From: Darwinibacter acetoxidans_A
Lineage (GTDB): Bacteria; Bacillota; Limnochordia; Darwinibacteriales; Darwinibacteriaceae
NCBI GenBank assembly: GCA_041936745.1
Contig: JBHGWS010000035.1
Location: 1-26,950, forward strand
DNA length: 26,950 bases
Direction of reading: 5' to 3'
In this document: piece by piece, positions 15,578 to 23,957 of the stretch
Position numbering within the stretch: position 1 is the stretch's first letter
Layout of the letters: each line of letters begins with the position of its first letter
Notes under the pieces: model-generated
Told to the model about the DNA's origin: nothing
The model's input: the letters and a program-made list of their open reading frames with translations, nothing else
Database searches by the model: none
Made by a program: the position numbers and the translations under genes

Positions 15578-16215
15578 TACCCTTGGCCCCCTTGTTCCGC
15601 TACAGGATACATCTTATTTAACCAAGCCTGCTGTACAATGGAAAATAAATTGCTGGTAATCCAATAAAGCACCAACCCGGAAGGGAAGCTAAGGCTGAAG
15701 ATGCCGATCATGACAGGCATGACAATCAGCATCGATTTTTGTGAGCTGTCCGTCACGGTCATCTTCGATTGAAAATAAGTGGTGGTCGCAGCCAAAATAG
15801 GTAGGATGAATAATTTGTCCGGTTCGTTTAATACCCAAAGCCCCAAAAATTTGCTGGCTTCGCCATACGGGATTTCCCGCAGGACCCTAAAAAACGCCCA
15901 TAAAATCGGCAGTTGGATTAGCATAGGCAGACAGCCGCCCAACGGATTGATTTTATGTTTTTGGTAAAGCTCCATCGTCTTTTCTTGGTATTTTTGTTTG
16001 TCGTCTTTATATTTCTTTTGAATTGCGTCCAACTCAGGTTGGAGTTTTCTCATGGCCAACATATTCTTATTTTGGCTCACGGTTAAAGGATATAAAAGCA
16101 GGCGCACAATAATCGTTGATAAAATAATGCTTAAACCGAAACTACCCGTGAACTGAAAAATAAGGTCTAACAGCCATCCCAGGCCCCCGGCCAAAAAATC
16201 CATAATCTTACCCAA
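15577..16215 (-). CDS. yidC: Membrane protein insertase YidC/SpoIIIJ family
   Basis: The product inserts and folds membrane proteins, alone or with SecYEG. The 212-residue protein has five hydrophobic helices. The conserved groove arginine is R38 (STIIVRLLLYP), followed by the cytoplasmic coiled-coil hairpin (about 55-85) and NPLGGCLPMLIQLPI. It lacks a lipoprotein signal, unlike Bacillus SpoIIIJ but as in many Clostridia. I chose TTG at 16215: GGAGGAG ends 6 bases upstream. The TTG at 16230 is part of that ribosome binding site, and the ATG at 16203 is too far away. It lies 23 bases after yidD. Confidence 0.95.
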   Translation of the reverse strand: MGKIMDFLAGGLGWLLDLIFQFTGSFGLSIILSTIIVRLLLYPLTVSQNKNMLAMRKLQPELDAIQKKYKDDKQKYQEKTMELYQKHKINPLGGCLPMLIQLPILWAFFRVLREIPYGEASKFLGLWVLNEPDKLFILPILAATTTYFQSKMTVTDSSQKSMLIVMPVMIGIFSLSFPSGLVLYWITSNLFSIVQQAWLNKMYPVAEQGGQG

Positions 16216-16238
16216 TGTTTGCTCCTCCAATCAATACT

Positions 16239-16445
16239 TTAAGGAACTGGATCGTAACCTCCCGGATGCCAGGGATGGCATCTACCGATTCTTAACAAGG
16301 CTAACCACAGACCCTTCCATCTATACTTTAGTATCGCCAACCGAGCGTATTCCGAACAAGTAGGATAAAAACGGCAGCTTCTAGGTAACAGAGGCGAAAT
16401 TAACTTTTGGTACCCTTTAATGAAGAAAAGCGCTATTTTAAGCAT
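16239..16445 (-). CDS. yidD: Membrane protein insertion efficiency factor YidD
   Basis: This 68-residue protein has an amphipathic, membrane-associating N-terminus (MLKIALFFIKGYQKLISPLL). It also has the family core CRFYPTCSEYA with two cysteines, and a third conserved region GRCHPWHPGGYDPVP. It aids YidC-dependent insertion. I chose ATG at 16445, which matches the usual MLK start; the TTG at 16460 adds five residues from the rnpA frame. The start overlaps the end of rnpA by 8 bases, so the two are probably coupled. Confidence 0.96.
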   Translation of the reverse strand: MLKIALFFIKGYQKLISPLLPRSCRFYPTCSEYARLAILKYRWKGLWLALLRIGRCHPWHPGGYDPVP

Positions 16446-16791
16446 TATCTCCACCACCAAGATTTCTCGTTAAAAGCCCGGATCCCTGCATCAAGCGATA
16501 AAGATCCGCCCTTAATTCTGCGAAACTGGCACCACTGCTGGATCGCTTAGCCCCAATCACTACATCACAGCCGCCGCTGATCCCGGGGCTTATTTCTCGG
16601 ACAATTGCACGGAGCCTTCTTTTTATTTTATTCCTTGTTACCGCATTGCCTACTTTTTTACTTACTGCAAAACCTACCCGGCTGGCCGGACGGCCGTTGG
16701 GTAGGGTAGACAGCACTAAATATTTACCGAAACGAGGCGTCCCTTGGCGATAGACCCGGTTGAACGCTTTCGAGCTCTTTAAACTTTCCAT
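16438..16791 (-). CDS. rnpA: Ribonuclease P protein component
   Basis: This basic 117-residue protein assists the RNase P RNA in cutting 5-prime leaders from pre-tRNAs. It begins MESLKSSKAFNRVYRQG and carries VGFAVSKKVGNAVTRN and the RNR signature RNKIKRRLR (about 54-62). The ATG at 16791 has GGGGGT 7 bases upstream. It lies 74 bases after rpmH, with a weak attenuator-like hairpin in the gap. Confidence 0.96.
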   Translation of the reverse strand: MESLKSSKAFNRVYRQGTPRFGKYLVLSTLPNGRPASRVGFAVSKKVGNAVTRNKIKRRLRAIVREISPGISGGCDVVIGAKRSSSGASFAELRADLYRLMQGSGLLTRNLGGGDNA

Positions 16792-16836
16792 GCCTAAACC
16801 CCCAGAAGCGTTTAATTACCCTCGTTCGGCAGTTAA

Positions 16837-16861
16837 ATAAAACCCGCCTTCTGCCGGCAGG
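16837..16861 (-). terminator. Weak terminator or attenuator between rpmH and rnpA
   Basis: On the minus strand CCTGCC and GGCGGG pair (one G-U) around a 7-base loop and are followed by TTTTATTT. The stem begins 4 bases after the rpmH stop. A leaky terminator here would let rpmH be made in excess over rnpA, as ribosomal protein demand requires. Confidence 0.5.
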
Positions 16862-16865
16862 TTTT

Positions 16866-17000
16866 TTAAGCGGAAATGTTACGCCGCCCTTTTCTCCGGC
16901 GCCGGGAAATTACTCTGCGCCCCGCGCTGGTTCTCATTCTCGCCCTGAAACCGTGCCTGCGTTTGCGTCTTTGTCTTTTAGGTTGATAAGTGCGTTTCAC
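16866..17000 (-). CDS. rpmH: 50S ribosomal protein L34
   Basis: This 44-residue, extremely basic protein begins MKRTYQPKRQRRKRRHGFRA, continues RMRTSAGRRVISRRRRKGRR and ends NISA, matching L34 throughout. The start is GTG at 17000, with AAGGGGG 7 bases upstream. It is the first gene of the rpmH-rnpA-yidD-yidC-jag operon, and a consensus promoter lies upstream. Divergent rpmH and dnaA flanking the origin is the conserved arrangement. Confidence 0.98.
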   Translation of the reverse strand: MKRTYQPKRQRRKRRHGFRARMRTSAGRRVISRRRRKGRRNISA

Positions 17001-17041
17001 GTCAAAACCCCCTTTTGTTCAAAGAAAGCACATCCACAGCG

Positions 17042-17071
17042 ATTATATCGTACATTGAAAAACAATGTCAA
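17042..17071 (-). promoter_or_regulatory. Consensus promoter of the rpmH operon
   Basis: TTGACA (17071-17066) and TATAAT (17047-17042) are both perfect and separated by 18 bases. Transcription would begin about 35 bases before the rpmH start. Confidence 0.9.
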
Positions 17072-17537
17072 CAGTAAATACCCGCCCGCTGTTTTTCGGC
17101 CCGCTGTTTTTTGGTGGCAAAAGCCTTTAAACTTCTCCGTCTCTTTATAACCCCATCTTTTTTCAAGCCGCTTGTGGTGAGCCTTTAATTGCCGCCAATT
17201 CGACAACGGCCACCCTGTGGTCTTTTTCACAAGTTGTTCAGAAAGTTATCCCTCCCCTGTGGATAACTTGGGTAAACAAGCGTTCCTAAGGGCGAAAAGC
17301 CTATTAACAGTAGCTTGTTTATCCACAGCATGTGGATAAATTGGGGATAATCACTTTATCTCCGCTTGTGGATAATTTTTTTCTGCCCGCCCAGCCAGCA
17401 TTTATCAATTTTGCTACAATTTTACTCTTTTCCCGCAATGACGTGGTGCTGTTTTTGTGGATTATTTTGGGGAAAAACGACATATGAACACGAATTCCCC
17501 TGTTAAATTAAAAATTCATAAGGTTGTGGATAAACTG

Positions 17538-17566
17538 TTGAACTTGTGGATAAACTCCTGTATCAT
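17538..17566 (+). promoter_or_regulatory. Candidate dnaA promoter overlapping a DnaA box
   Basis: TTGAAC (17538-17543), a 17-base spacer and TATCAT (17561-17566). The DnaA box at 17545-17553 lies in the spacer, which would allow DnaA to repress its own gene. The leader to the dnaA start is about 140 bases. Confidence 0.6.
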
Positions 17567-17714
17567 TGATTGGGGCAAGATTTTAAGCTGCACATAACTG
17601 TGCATAATTTGTCCAAAAGATTTAATTTTGCTCTGGAAAGCTGCTTTCAAAAAGCAGGAACAATGTGGATAAACACAGAATGAAACTGAGAGATGTTTTC
17701 AAGGAGGGCACCCG

Positions 17715-19073
17715 ATGGACCAATTTAACCAACTTAATTTAGTCTGGAATGAAGTTTTGGAGATTATGGCTGCCGAATTAGCCAAACCTTCCTTCGATGC
17801 CTGGTTAAAAAACTCGCGGCCTGTCCAACTTGACGGTAACGCCCTTTATATAGAATTTCCCAACGAATTTACCAAGGATTGGGTGGAAGCCCGTTACGCT
17901 AACCCTTTGCGCAAAACTCTGCGCCAGGTGGTCAACAGAAACTGGGATATTAAATTTATTATACCCAAGGGCATTAAAACCTTGACAACAGCAGTAGTTA
18001 CGGAGCCGGAAGAACCAAAGCCCGCCGTCTCGGAACCGCAGGCCCGGTCTTCTGTATTAAACCACCGCTATACTTTTGATTCTTTTGTCGTCGGTAACTC
18101 CAACCGTTTTGCTCACGCGGCCTCCTTGGCAGTGGCGGAGGGCCCGGCAAAAGCCTATAATCCCTTATTTCTCTACGGCGGGGTTGGTCTAGGAAAAACA
18201 CATTTAATGCACGCCATCGGCCATCACGCTCTTGCTTATAACTCAAATATATCAGTAGTTTATGTTACATCGGAAACATTTACCAATGATTTGATCACGG
18301 CAATCGGCAAAAAATCGATGGTGGATTTCCGCAACAAATACCGAAATGTTGATGTTCTCTTGATCGACGACATCCAGTTTGTGGCGGGCAAAGAATCCAC
18401 GCAAGAAGAATTTTTCCACACCTTTAACGCCCTTTACGAAGCAAATCGCCAGCTGGTAATATCCTCCGATCGGCCTCCGCGGGATATACCGACGTTGGAA
18501 GAAAGGCTCCGCAGTCGGTTTGAATGGGGTTTAATTACCGATATCCAGGCACCGGATTTAGAAACGCGCATCGCTATTTTAAAGAAAAAAGCGGACTTGG
18601 AAAACCAAGTCATCAGCCCAGAAGTGCTGAATTATATCGCAACGCACATCCAGTCAAACATCAGAGAACTGGAAGGAGCGTTAGTTAGAGTGACTGCTTA
18701 TGCCAACCTTCATAATACGCCGATCACCCTGGAGGTGGTTACGGACGCCTTGAAGGATATTATTACCGCGCCCGCGGCCAAACCGATCACGATACCCCTT
18801 ATCCAAGAAGTTGTGGCCGATCATTTTGGCATAAAAGTTAGTGATATGAAGTCACGCAGGCGAACCAGGAACATTACTTTTCCCAGGCATATCGCCATGT
18901 ACTTGGCGCGAGAGATGACAGAGGGCTCCCTGCCCGAGATAGGCACGGAGTTTGGCGGCAGAGATCACACGACGGTGATCCACGCCTACGACAAGATCGA
19001 ATCGCAGATCAAGTTAGACCCGTCCCTGCAGAGCACCGTTAAAGAACTGATTAATCTTATTCGCCGTTCTTAA
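17715..19073 (+). CDS. dnaA: Chromosomal replication initiator protein DnaA
   Basis: DnaA binds the boxes on either side of its gene and melts the origin. The 452-residue protein has domain I (1-85), a short linker (about 86-115), and the AAA+ domain with Walker A GGVGLGKTH (155-163) and Walker B LLIDDIQF (215-222). The TSETFTNDLITAIG helix contributes to single-strand binding. The C-terminal helix-turn-helix has GGRDHTTVIHAYDKI. The ATG at 17715 follows AAGGAGGG by 7 bases. The linker is short, as in many Clostridia. Confidence 0.99.
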   Translation: MDQFNQLNLVWNEVLEIMAAELAKPSFDAWLKNSRPVQLDGNALYIEFPNEFTKDWVEARYANPLRKTLRQVVNRNWDIKFIIPKGIKTLTTAVVTEPEEPKPAVSEPQARSSVLNHRYTFDSFVVGNSNRFAHAASLAVAEGPAKAYNPLFLYGGVGLGKTHLMHAIGHHALAYNSNISVVYVTSETFTNDLITAIGKKSMVDFRNKYRNVDVLLIDDIQFVAGKESTQEEFFHTFNALYEANRQLVISSDRPPRDIPTLEERLRSRFEWGLITDIQAPDLETRIAILKKKADLENQVISPEVLNYIATHIQSNIRELEGALVRVTAYANLHNTPITLEVVTDALKDIITAPAAKPITIPLIQEVVADHFGIKVSDMKSRRRTRNITFPRHIAMYLAREMTEGSLPEIGTEFGGRDHTTVIHAYDKIESQIKLDPSLQSTVKELINLIRRS

Positions 19074-19080
19074 GATAAGT

Positions 19081-19262
19081 TGTGGATATCTCGGGGGATT
19101 AAAAACACTCCCTTTTTCAGCTGTGGTGACTGTGGATAACTTTTTGAAAACATTCACAGCTTATAATTCCCCAAAAAGCCGCTAATACAGCTGTTTTACC
19201 CCTTATCCACAAATACACATCCCCTACTACTATTACTACTAAAAAAGATCTATATTAACACT
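19081..19262. other. Origin unwinding region between dnaA and dnaN (DnaA boxes, DnaA-trios, AT-rich element)
   Basis: Boxes lie at 19081-19089 (one mismatch), 19131-19139 (perfect, minus) and 19203-19211 (perfect, plus), with a weak AAATACACA at 19211-19219. A short C-run follows, then six triplets CTA CTA CTA TTA CTA CTA (19224-19241) and an AT-rich stretch (19241-19258). This order equals the Bacillus basal origin unwinding system, in which DnaA-trios (3-prime G/A-A-T) guide DnaA onto a single strand. Confidence 0.9.
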
Positions 19263-19302
19263 TTGAGCGAAGTTTTGAGATCATTCCACAGGAGGTATAT
19301 TT

Positions 19303-20391
19303 ATGCATTTTCAAGTTCAGAAATCCGCCTTACTGTCCTGTATCAACATGGTTGATAGGGCAACTTCTCCTAATAACCCGAAAGAAGTCCTAGGTGGAAT
19401 TCACTTTTCCGCCCAAGAAAATGAATTGGTTTTGACTGCCAACAACTTAGAAATCGCTATCCAAACAAAAATTCCCTGTACGGTAATGGAAAAAGGAGAA
19501 GCTATCGTTGACGGCCTTTTAGCATCAGCCTTAGTCCGCAGGCTGCCGGATGATAATATAATTTTTGAATTAAAAGAATCTCAGGTAGCTGTTTCTGCCG
19601 GCACCATGGAATTTAATCTCAACACGATCGTTGCTGATGAGTTCCCCACATACCCCGTCTGCGAAAAGAAAATACTTAAATTGACTGATTATGAATTGGA
19701 ACATTTGATCCGCAGCACTATCTTTGCTTCTTCCACCGAAGAACACCAGCCGATTTTTTCCGGGATTTTACTGGAAATAAAAGAAAATGTACTCCAGTTT
19801 GTGGCAACCGATTCTAACCGCCTTTCTTTTATTAAAGCGCAGACCGCTGATGTCTTAGTACCTGAGCTTAGTTTAATCATCCCCAATTCTAATTTGGCGG
19901 AATTATCTCGCTGCCTGCCTTTAAATGAGAGTATGGTCGATGTTTACTACGGCAATGATCAGCTGGCTTTCCATTTTGATGAGACTATCTTTACCACCAG
20001 GTTAATTGATGGGAACTTCCCCAACTACGAGCCTGTTATCTTTTTGGATCAGAAAACATCAGTAGTCGTTGACAGGCAGCGTTTTCTGCAGGCAATAGAA
20101 AGAGCGGCGCTTTTTAACAGGAACACAAACATACCCTTAATCATCCAAGTCAACAGCGGCGTATTGGAAATCGGCATCACCACCAGGCTGGGGAAATCAT
20201 CAGAGCAGTTTAACGTAGAACATGAAGGGGAAGACGATCAGGCGGCCTATTCGCCGAAGTTTCTGTTGGATATGTTAAAGACGACCAAAGCGGAGCAAGT
20301 GGAGTTCCGCTTTGAAGGCTTTAGGCAGGCTCTGCTAAAGCCGGAGGATTCTGATGATCATCTCTACATTTTGATGCCCGTCAGAATTTAA
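19303..20391 (+). CDS. dnaN: DNA polymerase III sliding clamp, beta subunit
   Basis: This is the ring-shaped processivity clamp that tethers polymerase and other replication factors to DNA. The 362-residue protein has the three repeated clamp domains. Typical segments are NNLEIAIQTKIPC near residue 47, DEFPTYP near 111, the ATDSNRLSF stretch near 170, and the C-terminal LMPVRI that contributes to the partner-binding pocket. The ATG at 19303 follows AGGAGGT at a spacing of about 6. It is followed 16 bases later by rlbA, opening the dnaN-rlbA-recF-remB-gyrB-gyrA run. Confidence 0.98.
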   Translation: MHFQVQKSALLSCINMVDRATSPNNPKEVLGGIHFSAQENELVLTANNLEIAIQTKIPCTVMEKGEAIVDGLLASALVRRLPDDNIIFELKESQVAVSAGTMEFNLNTIVADEFPTYPVCEKKILKLTDYELEHLIRSTIFASSTEEHQPIFSGILLEIKENVLQFVATDSNRLSFIKAQTADVLVPELSLIIPNSNLAELSRCLPLNESMVDVYYGNDQLAFHFDETIFTTRLIDGNFPNYEPVIFLDQKTSVVVDRQRFLQAIERAALFNRNTNIPLIIQVNSGVLEIGITTRLGKSSEQFNVEHEGEDDQAAYSPKFLLDMLKTTKAEQVEFRFEGFRQALLKPEDSDDHLYILMPVRI

Positions 20392-20407
20392 AAGAAGGTA
20401 GGCTGCA

Positions 20408-20626
20408 ATGAGAGAAATAAAAATCAATACTCCGACAATTAAATTAGACCAATTTTTAAAATGGGCAAATGTGGCGGTCACAGGGGGCGAGGCCAAAGAG
20501 TTAATCCAAAGTGGCCGGGTCTCAGTTAACGGCAGGGTCGAAACGCGCCGTGCCCACACAATTAAACCGGGCGATTTAATTTCCGTAACCGGCCAAATCG
20601 AGCTCGTTGTGGGCAGTTGGTCATAA
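20408..20626 (+). CDS. rlbA: S4-domain RNA-binding protein YaaA/RlbA
   Basis: This 72-residue protein is almost entirely an S4 RNA-binding fold, with KLDQFLKWANVAVTGGEAK, LIQSGRVSVNGR and KPGDLISV. It is the conserved small gene between dnaN and recF in Firmicutes; a role in ribosome assembly has been proposed for the family. The ribosome binding site is modest (AAGGT about 10 bases before the ATG). Its stop is immediately followed by the recF start, so the two are probably coupled. Confidence 0.92.
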   Translation: MREIKINTPTIKLDQFLKWANVAVTGGEAKELIQSGRVSVNGRVETRRAHTIKPGDLISVTGQIELVVGSWS

Positions 20627-21739
20627 ATGTGGGTAAAAAGTATTAACCTGCGTAATTTTAGAAACTACGGCTCCCAAGCCATTACCTTTGATCCGGGCCT
20701 CAATATCTTCATAGGCAATAATGCGCAGGGGAAGACTAACCTATTAGAAGCAATTTATGTACTTTCCCTGAGTAAATCCTACAGGGCGGGCAGGGAAACG
20801 GAGCTGATCAAACACGGTGAGCAGGCAACCAGGCTTAAGGCCACAATCCAGCGCATCGCCGAGCTGGATTTAGAGGTTACGGTAAGCCGCAGCGCCGCCA
20901 AAAAGCTTTTGGTGAATAACAAAGCGGTTACCGCCGGCTCTTTTGTCGGCCGCCTGAACACCGTTTTATTTACCCCAGACAGCCTGCAGCTGATTAAAGG
21001 CTCCCCCGGGGAGCGCAGGCGTTTTTTAGATGTCCAAATCTGCCAAGTAGATCCTGTTTACCGCCGCAATCTGTTAAAATATCAAAGGGTGGTCAGGCAG
21101 CGCAATACTATTTTAAAAGACAGCCGCCAAAACCGCCGCCTCCTGAAGGAACTGCCCGTTTGGAACAGGCAGCTGGCAAACTTGGGCACAAAAATTGCCT
21201 TAAGGCGGCTGAAGGCGTTGACAGTCTTAAATACCCTGGCTGCAAAGATGCACAAAGAAATCAGTGCCCAAAAAGAGGAGTTAAAAGTTGTCTATCAGCC
21301 GTTTCTTGCAGACCTAAGCGAAAAAGGGGAATTTGCGGCGCAAACCTTGGAAGATTTGTTTCTGGAGGAACTGCTGGCGCAGCAGGGGGAAGAAATACGC
21401 CGCGGCTATACTATGGTAGGGCCTCATCGCGATGATATAGCTTTTTTGATTAATAATGTGGACACAAGAACATTCGGCAGCCAAGGCCAGCAGAGGACCG
21501 CTGTGCTTTCCTACATTTTAGCGGAAATGGAAATTATGAAACAAGAAACGGGCAAATACCCCGTAGTGCTTTTGGATGATGTCATGAGTGAGTTGGACGC
21601 GGTGCGCCGTTCTTTTTTGCTTGCGGTTCTCGATAAAAAAGTGCAGACAATAGTCACGACGACAGGTTCCGATGGCTTGGACGGGAAGATTAAAAAATCG
21701 GCCCGGATCTTTAAAATCGAGGCAGGGGAGATTTTCTAA
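20627..21739 (+). CDS. recF: DNA replication and repair protein RecF
   Basis: This SMC-like ATPase loads RecA at gaps with RecO and RecR. The 370-residue protein has Walker A GNNAQGKT (30-37), the signature GSQGQQR (284-290) and Walker B VVLLDD (313-318) followed by SELD. The ATG at 20627 directly abuts the rlbA stop with no separate strong ribosome binding site, which suggests translational coupling. Confidence 0.97.
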   Translation: MWVKSINLRNFRNYGSQAITFDPGLNIFIGNNAQGKTNLLEAIYVLSLSKSYRAGRETELIKHGEQATRLKATIQRIAELDLEVTVSRSAAKKLLVNNKAVTAGSFVGRLNTVLFTPDSLQLIKGSPGERRRFLDVQICQVDPVYRRNLLKYQRVVRQRNTILKDSRQNRRLLKELPVWNRQLANLGTKIALRRLKALTVLNTLAAKMHKEISAQKEELKVVYQPFLADLSEKGEFAAQTLEDLFLEELLAQQGEEIRRGYTMVGPHRDDIAFLINNVDTRTFGSQGQQRTAVLSYILAEMEIMKQETGKYPVVLLDDVMSELDAVRRSFLLAVLDKKVQTIVTTTGSDGLDGKIKKSARIFKIEAGEIF

Positions 21740-21755
21740 AAAGGAGAGATAGGCT

Positions 21756-22022
21756 TTGTTTTTGCATATAGGTGGGGATGCGGTTATCCCCGTTGCCGAA
21801 ATTATCGCTGTGATTAAATTGGCTAAGAATCAATCGCCCCTCAACAGTGAATTTCTAAAAACTGCCGAAGAAGAGGGTTTTGTGATACAATTAGAGAAGA
21901 AGCCGATTTCTGCTGTCATTACGGCCGAAAAGGTTTACTTGTCACCAATCTCGGTGCAGACTCTGCATAAACGGGTGCGGCAGAAATACCCGCAGAGAAA
22001 ATTGAGTGTTAAGGAGAGTTGA
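21756..22022 (+). CDS. remB: RemB/YaaB family regulatory protein (DUF370)
   Basis: This 88-residue protein of the RemA/RemB family begins FLHIGGDAVIPVAEIIAVI and has a conserved end, VYLSPISVQTLHKR. In Bacillus, RemB is linked to control of extracellular matrix genes, and the gene lies between recF and gyrB as here. The start is TTG at 21756 with AAGGAGA about 8 bases upstream. It lies 16 bases after recF and 6 bases before gyrB. Confidence 0.88.
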   Translation: MFLHIGGDAVIPVAEIIAVIKLAKNQSPLNSEFLKTAEEEGFVIQLEKKPISAVITAEKVYLSPISVQTLHKRVRQKYPQRKLSVKES

Positions 22023-22028
22023 TAGATC

Positions 22029-23945
22029 TTGAAAAAAAGTAAACATCTTACTACCTATACAGCAGATCAAATTCAAGTCCTGGAAGGCTTGGAAGCCGTC
22101 CGCCGCCGGCCGGGTATGTATATCGGCAATACAGATGTCAGCGGCCTGCACCACCTGTTTGTAGAAGTCGTGGATAACGCCGTCGATGAGGCGATGGCAG
22201 GCTATTGCGACCGGATAGACGTTGCGGTGCATGAAGACGGCTCTCTTTCTGTAGAGGATAACGGCAGCGGTATTCCCGTGGAAATCCATTCCAAGACAGG
22301 TGTTTCTACCTTGGAAACTGTCTTAACCTTCCTTCACGCCGGAGGTAAATTCGGGCAGGAAGGCGGCCACTATAAGGTTTCCGGCGGGCTGCACGGTGTC
22401 GGTGTAGCTGCTGTAAACGCTCTTTCCGAATGGCTGGAGGCCGACGTTTATTACAACGGGCGCCACTATTTCCAGCGTTATGAAAGAGGGGTAACGCAAG
22501 ATAAAATAAAAGACTTGGGGGCGGTTAAAAAATCGGGGACGCTGATCCGCTTTAAACCCGATCCCACCATTTTTGAAACCGTTGATTTCCAAGCGGAAAC
22601 AATAGTCTACCGCCTGCGGGAATTGGCTTTTTTAAATAAAGGCGTCACTATATCTTTTATTGATCATCGTTCTGACCGGCGCCACAAGTTTTTATACAAA
22701 GGCGGTATAGTGTCTTATGTCGATTATTTAAACCGCAATAAAACCACTATTACAAAAAGCCCCATCTACTTTAATATAAAAAAAGAAGATATCGAAGTTG
22801 AGCTAGCCATTCAATACAACGACAGTTACAGTGAAACAACTTTGAGTTTTGCCAACACCATTAACACCCACGAAGGCGGCACGCACCTCAGCGGCTTTCG
22901 CAGTGCCTTAACGCGCACTATTAACGACTACGCCCGGCGTAAAAATTTTCTGAAGGAAACGGACGAAAACTTAAGCGGCGATGATGTGAGAGAAGGGTGT
23001 ACCGCCTTGATCAGCGTGCGCATCCCTGACCCGCAATTTGAAGGCCAAACCAAAACAAAGCTGGGCAACAGCGAAGTACGGGGCCTGGTGGAATCCATAG
23101 TCGGCGAAGAGTTGGGCACCTTCTTGGAGGAAAACCCCGGCGATGCTAAAAGGATTGTCGAGAAAGGGCTGCAGGCCGCCCGGGCCAGGTATGCGGCGCG
23201 CAAGGCAAGAGAGCTGACGCGGCGAAAGAGTGCCCTGGAGATTTCTTCCCTGCCGGGCAAGCTTGCCGACTGCAGCTTAACCGATCCGGAACTCTGCGAA
23301 GTATTTATCGTGGAAGGGGATTCCGCCGGCGGCACGGCCAAGCAGAGCCGCGATCGCCGCTTCCAGGCGATACTGCCCCTGCGGGGTAAAATATTGAATG
23401 TGGAAAAGGCGAGGCTTGATCGTATTTTAAGCAACAACGAAATTCGGGCTATGATTACCGCTTTCGGTACGGGGATCGGCGAAGATTTCGATATCCACAA
23501 AGCGCGCTACCACAAAATAATACTAATGACTGACGCTGATGTGGACGGGGCCCATATCCGCACACTTCTTTTGACGTTTTTGTACCGCTATCTGCGGCCC
23601 CTTTTAGAACACGGCTTCGTCTATATTGCCCTGCCTCCTTTGTACCACGTGCGTAAGGGCAAGCAGTCTCACTATGCTTTCAGCGACGAAGAGCTGGATG
23701 AGATTTTAGATGAAATAGGCAGAAGCGGTGTAACCATTCAGCGCTACAAAGGCTTGGGGGAAATGAACGCGGATCAACTGTGGGAAACGACGATGGATCC
23801 AGAAAAGCGCACGATCCTGCAGTTGAAAATAGAAGACGCAATTTTGGCAGATGACATTTTTACAACTCTGATGGGGCAGAGGGTCGAGCCCCGCAGGGAA
23901 TTCATCGAAGAACACGCTAAACTAGCAACCAACATTGACATTTAA
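22029..23945 (+). CDS. gyrB: DNA gyrase subunit B
   Basis: GyrB is the ATPase half of gyrase, which introduces negative supercoils. The 638-residue protein has the GHKL ATPase domain (EVVDNAVDEA with N50; DNGSGIPV; GGLHGVGVAAVNALS). The TOPRIM domain has VEGDSAGGTAKQSRDR (E429) and the metal-binding DADVDGAHIRT (502-512), and the protein ends with RYKGLGEMNADQLWETTMDP and its tail. The length is typical of Firmicutes, without the long insert of Proteobacteria. The start is TTG at 22029, with AAGGAG a rather long 12 bases upstream. Confidence 0.98.
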   Translation: MKKSKHLTTYTADQIQVLEGLEAVRRRPGMYIGNTDVSGLHHLFVEVVDNAVDEAMAGYCDRIDVAVHEDGSLSVEDNGSGIPVEIHSKTGVSTLETVLTFLHAGGKFGQEGGHYKVSGGLHGVGVAAVNALSEWLEADVYYNGRHYFQRYERGVTQDKIKDLGAVKKSGTLIRFKPDPTIFETVDFQAETIVYRLRELAFLNKGVTISFIDHRSDRRHKFLYKGGIVSYVDYLNRNKTTITKSPIYFNIKKEDIEVELAIQYNDSYSETTLSFANTINTHEGGTHLSGFRSALTRTINDYARRKNFLKETDENLSGDDVREGCTALISVRIPDPQFEGQTKTKLGNSEVRGLVESIVGEELGTFLEENPGDAKRIVEKGLQAARARYAARKARELTRRKSALEISSLPGKLADCSLTDPELCEVFIVEGDSAGGTAKQSRDRRFQAILPLRGKILNVEKARLDRILSNNEIRAMITAFGTGIGEDFDIHKARYHKIILMTDADVDGAHIRTLLLTFLYRYLRPLLEHGFVYIALPPLYHVRKGKQSHYAFSDEELDEILDEIGRSGVTIQRYKGLGEMNADQLWETTMDPEKRTILQLKIEDAILADDIFTTLMGQRVEPRREFIEEHAKLATNIDI

Positions 23946-23957
23946 GGGGGTATTTTG

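Larger units (their letters stand above)
17001..17714. other. Replication origin region, DnaA-box cluster upstream of dnaA (incAB-like part of oriC)
   Basis: This 714-base gap holds no gene. It has perfect TTATCCACA-type boxes at 17319-17327 (plus) and 17258-17266, 17331-17339, 17367-17375, 17525-17533, 17545-17553 and 17664-17672 (all minus). A TTATnCACA box lies at 17599-17607, and one-mismatch boxes at 17342-17350 and 17456-17464. The pair at 17318-17340 forms a 10-bp inverted repeat around GCA. The rpmH promoter lies on the left and the dnaA promoter on the right. Confidence 0.95.

Noticed and set aside
17084..17112. Direct repeat of GCCCGCTGTTTTT, two copies 15 bases apart
   Set aside because: Only two copies, low complexity, no link to DnaA boxes or to a promoter element.
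16997..17230. 77-codon minus-strand frame overlapping the rpmH promoter and leader
   Set aside because: It crosses a consensus promoter and the rpmH ribosome binding site, in a different frame, with no family match.
22928..23500. 190-codon open frame on the minus strand inside gyrB
   Set aside because: It is antisense to the TOPRIM region of gyrB; no start signal or recognisable domain.
23646..23661. parS-like CACGTG-centred sequence within gyrB
   Set aside because: It differs from the parS consensus at about four of sixteen positions and is explained by coding sequence.
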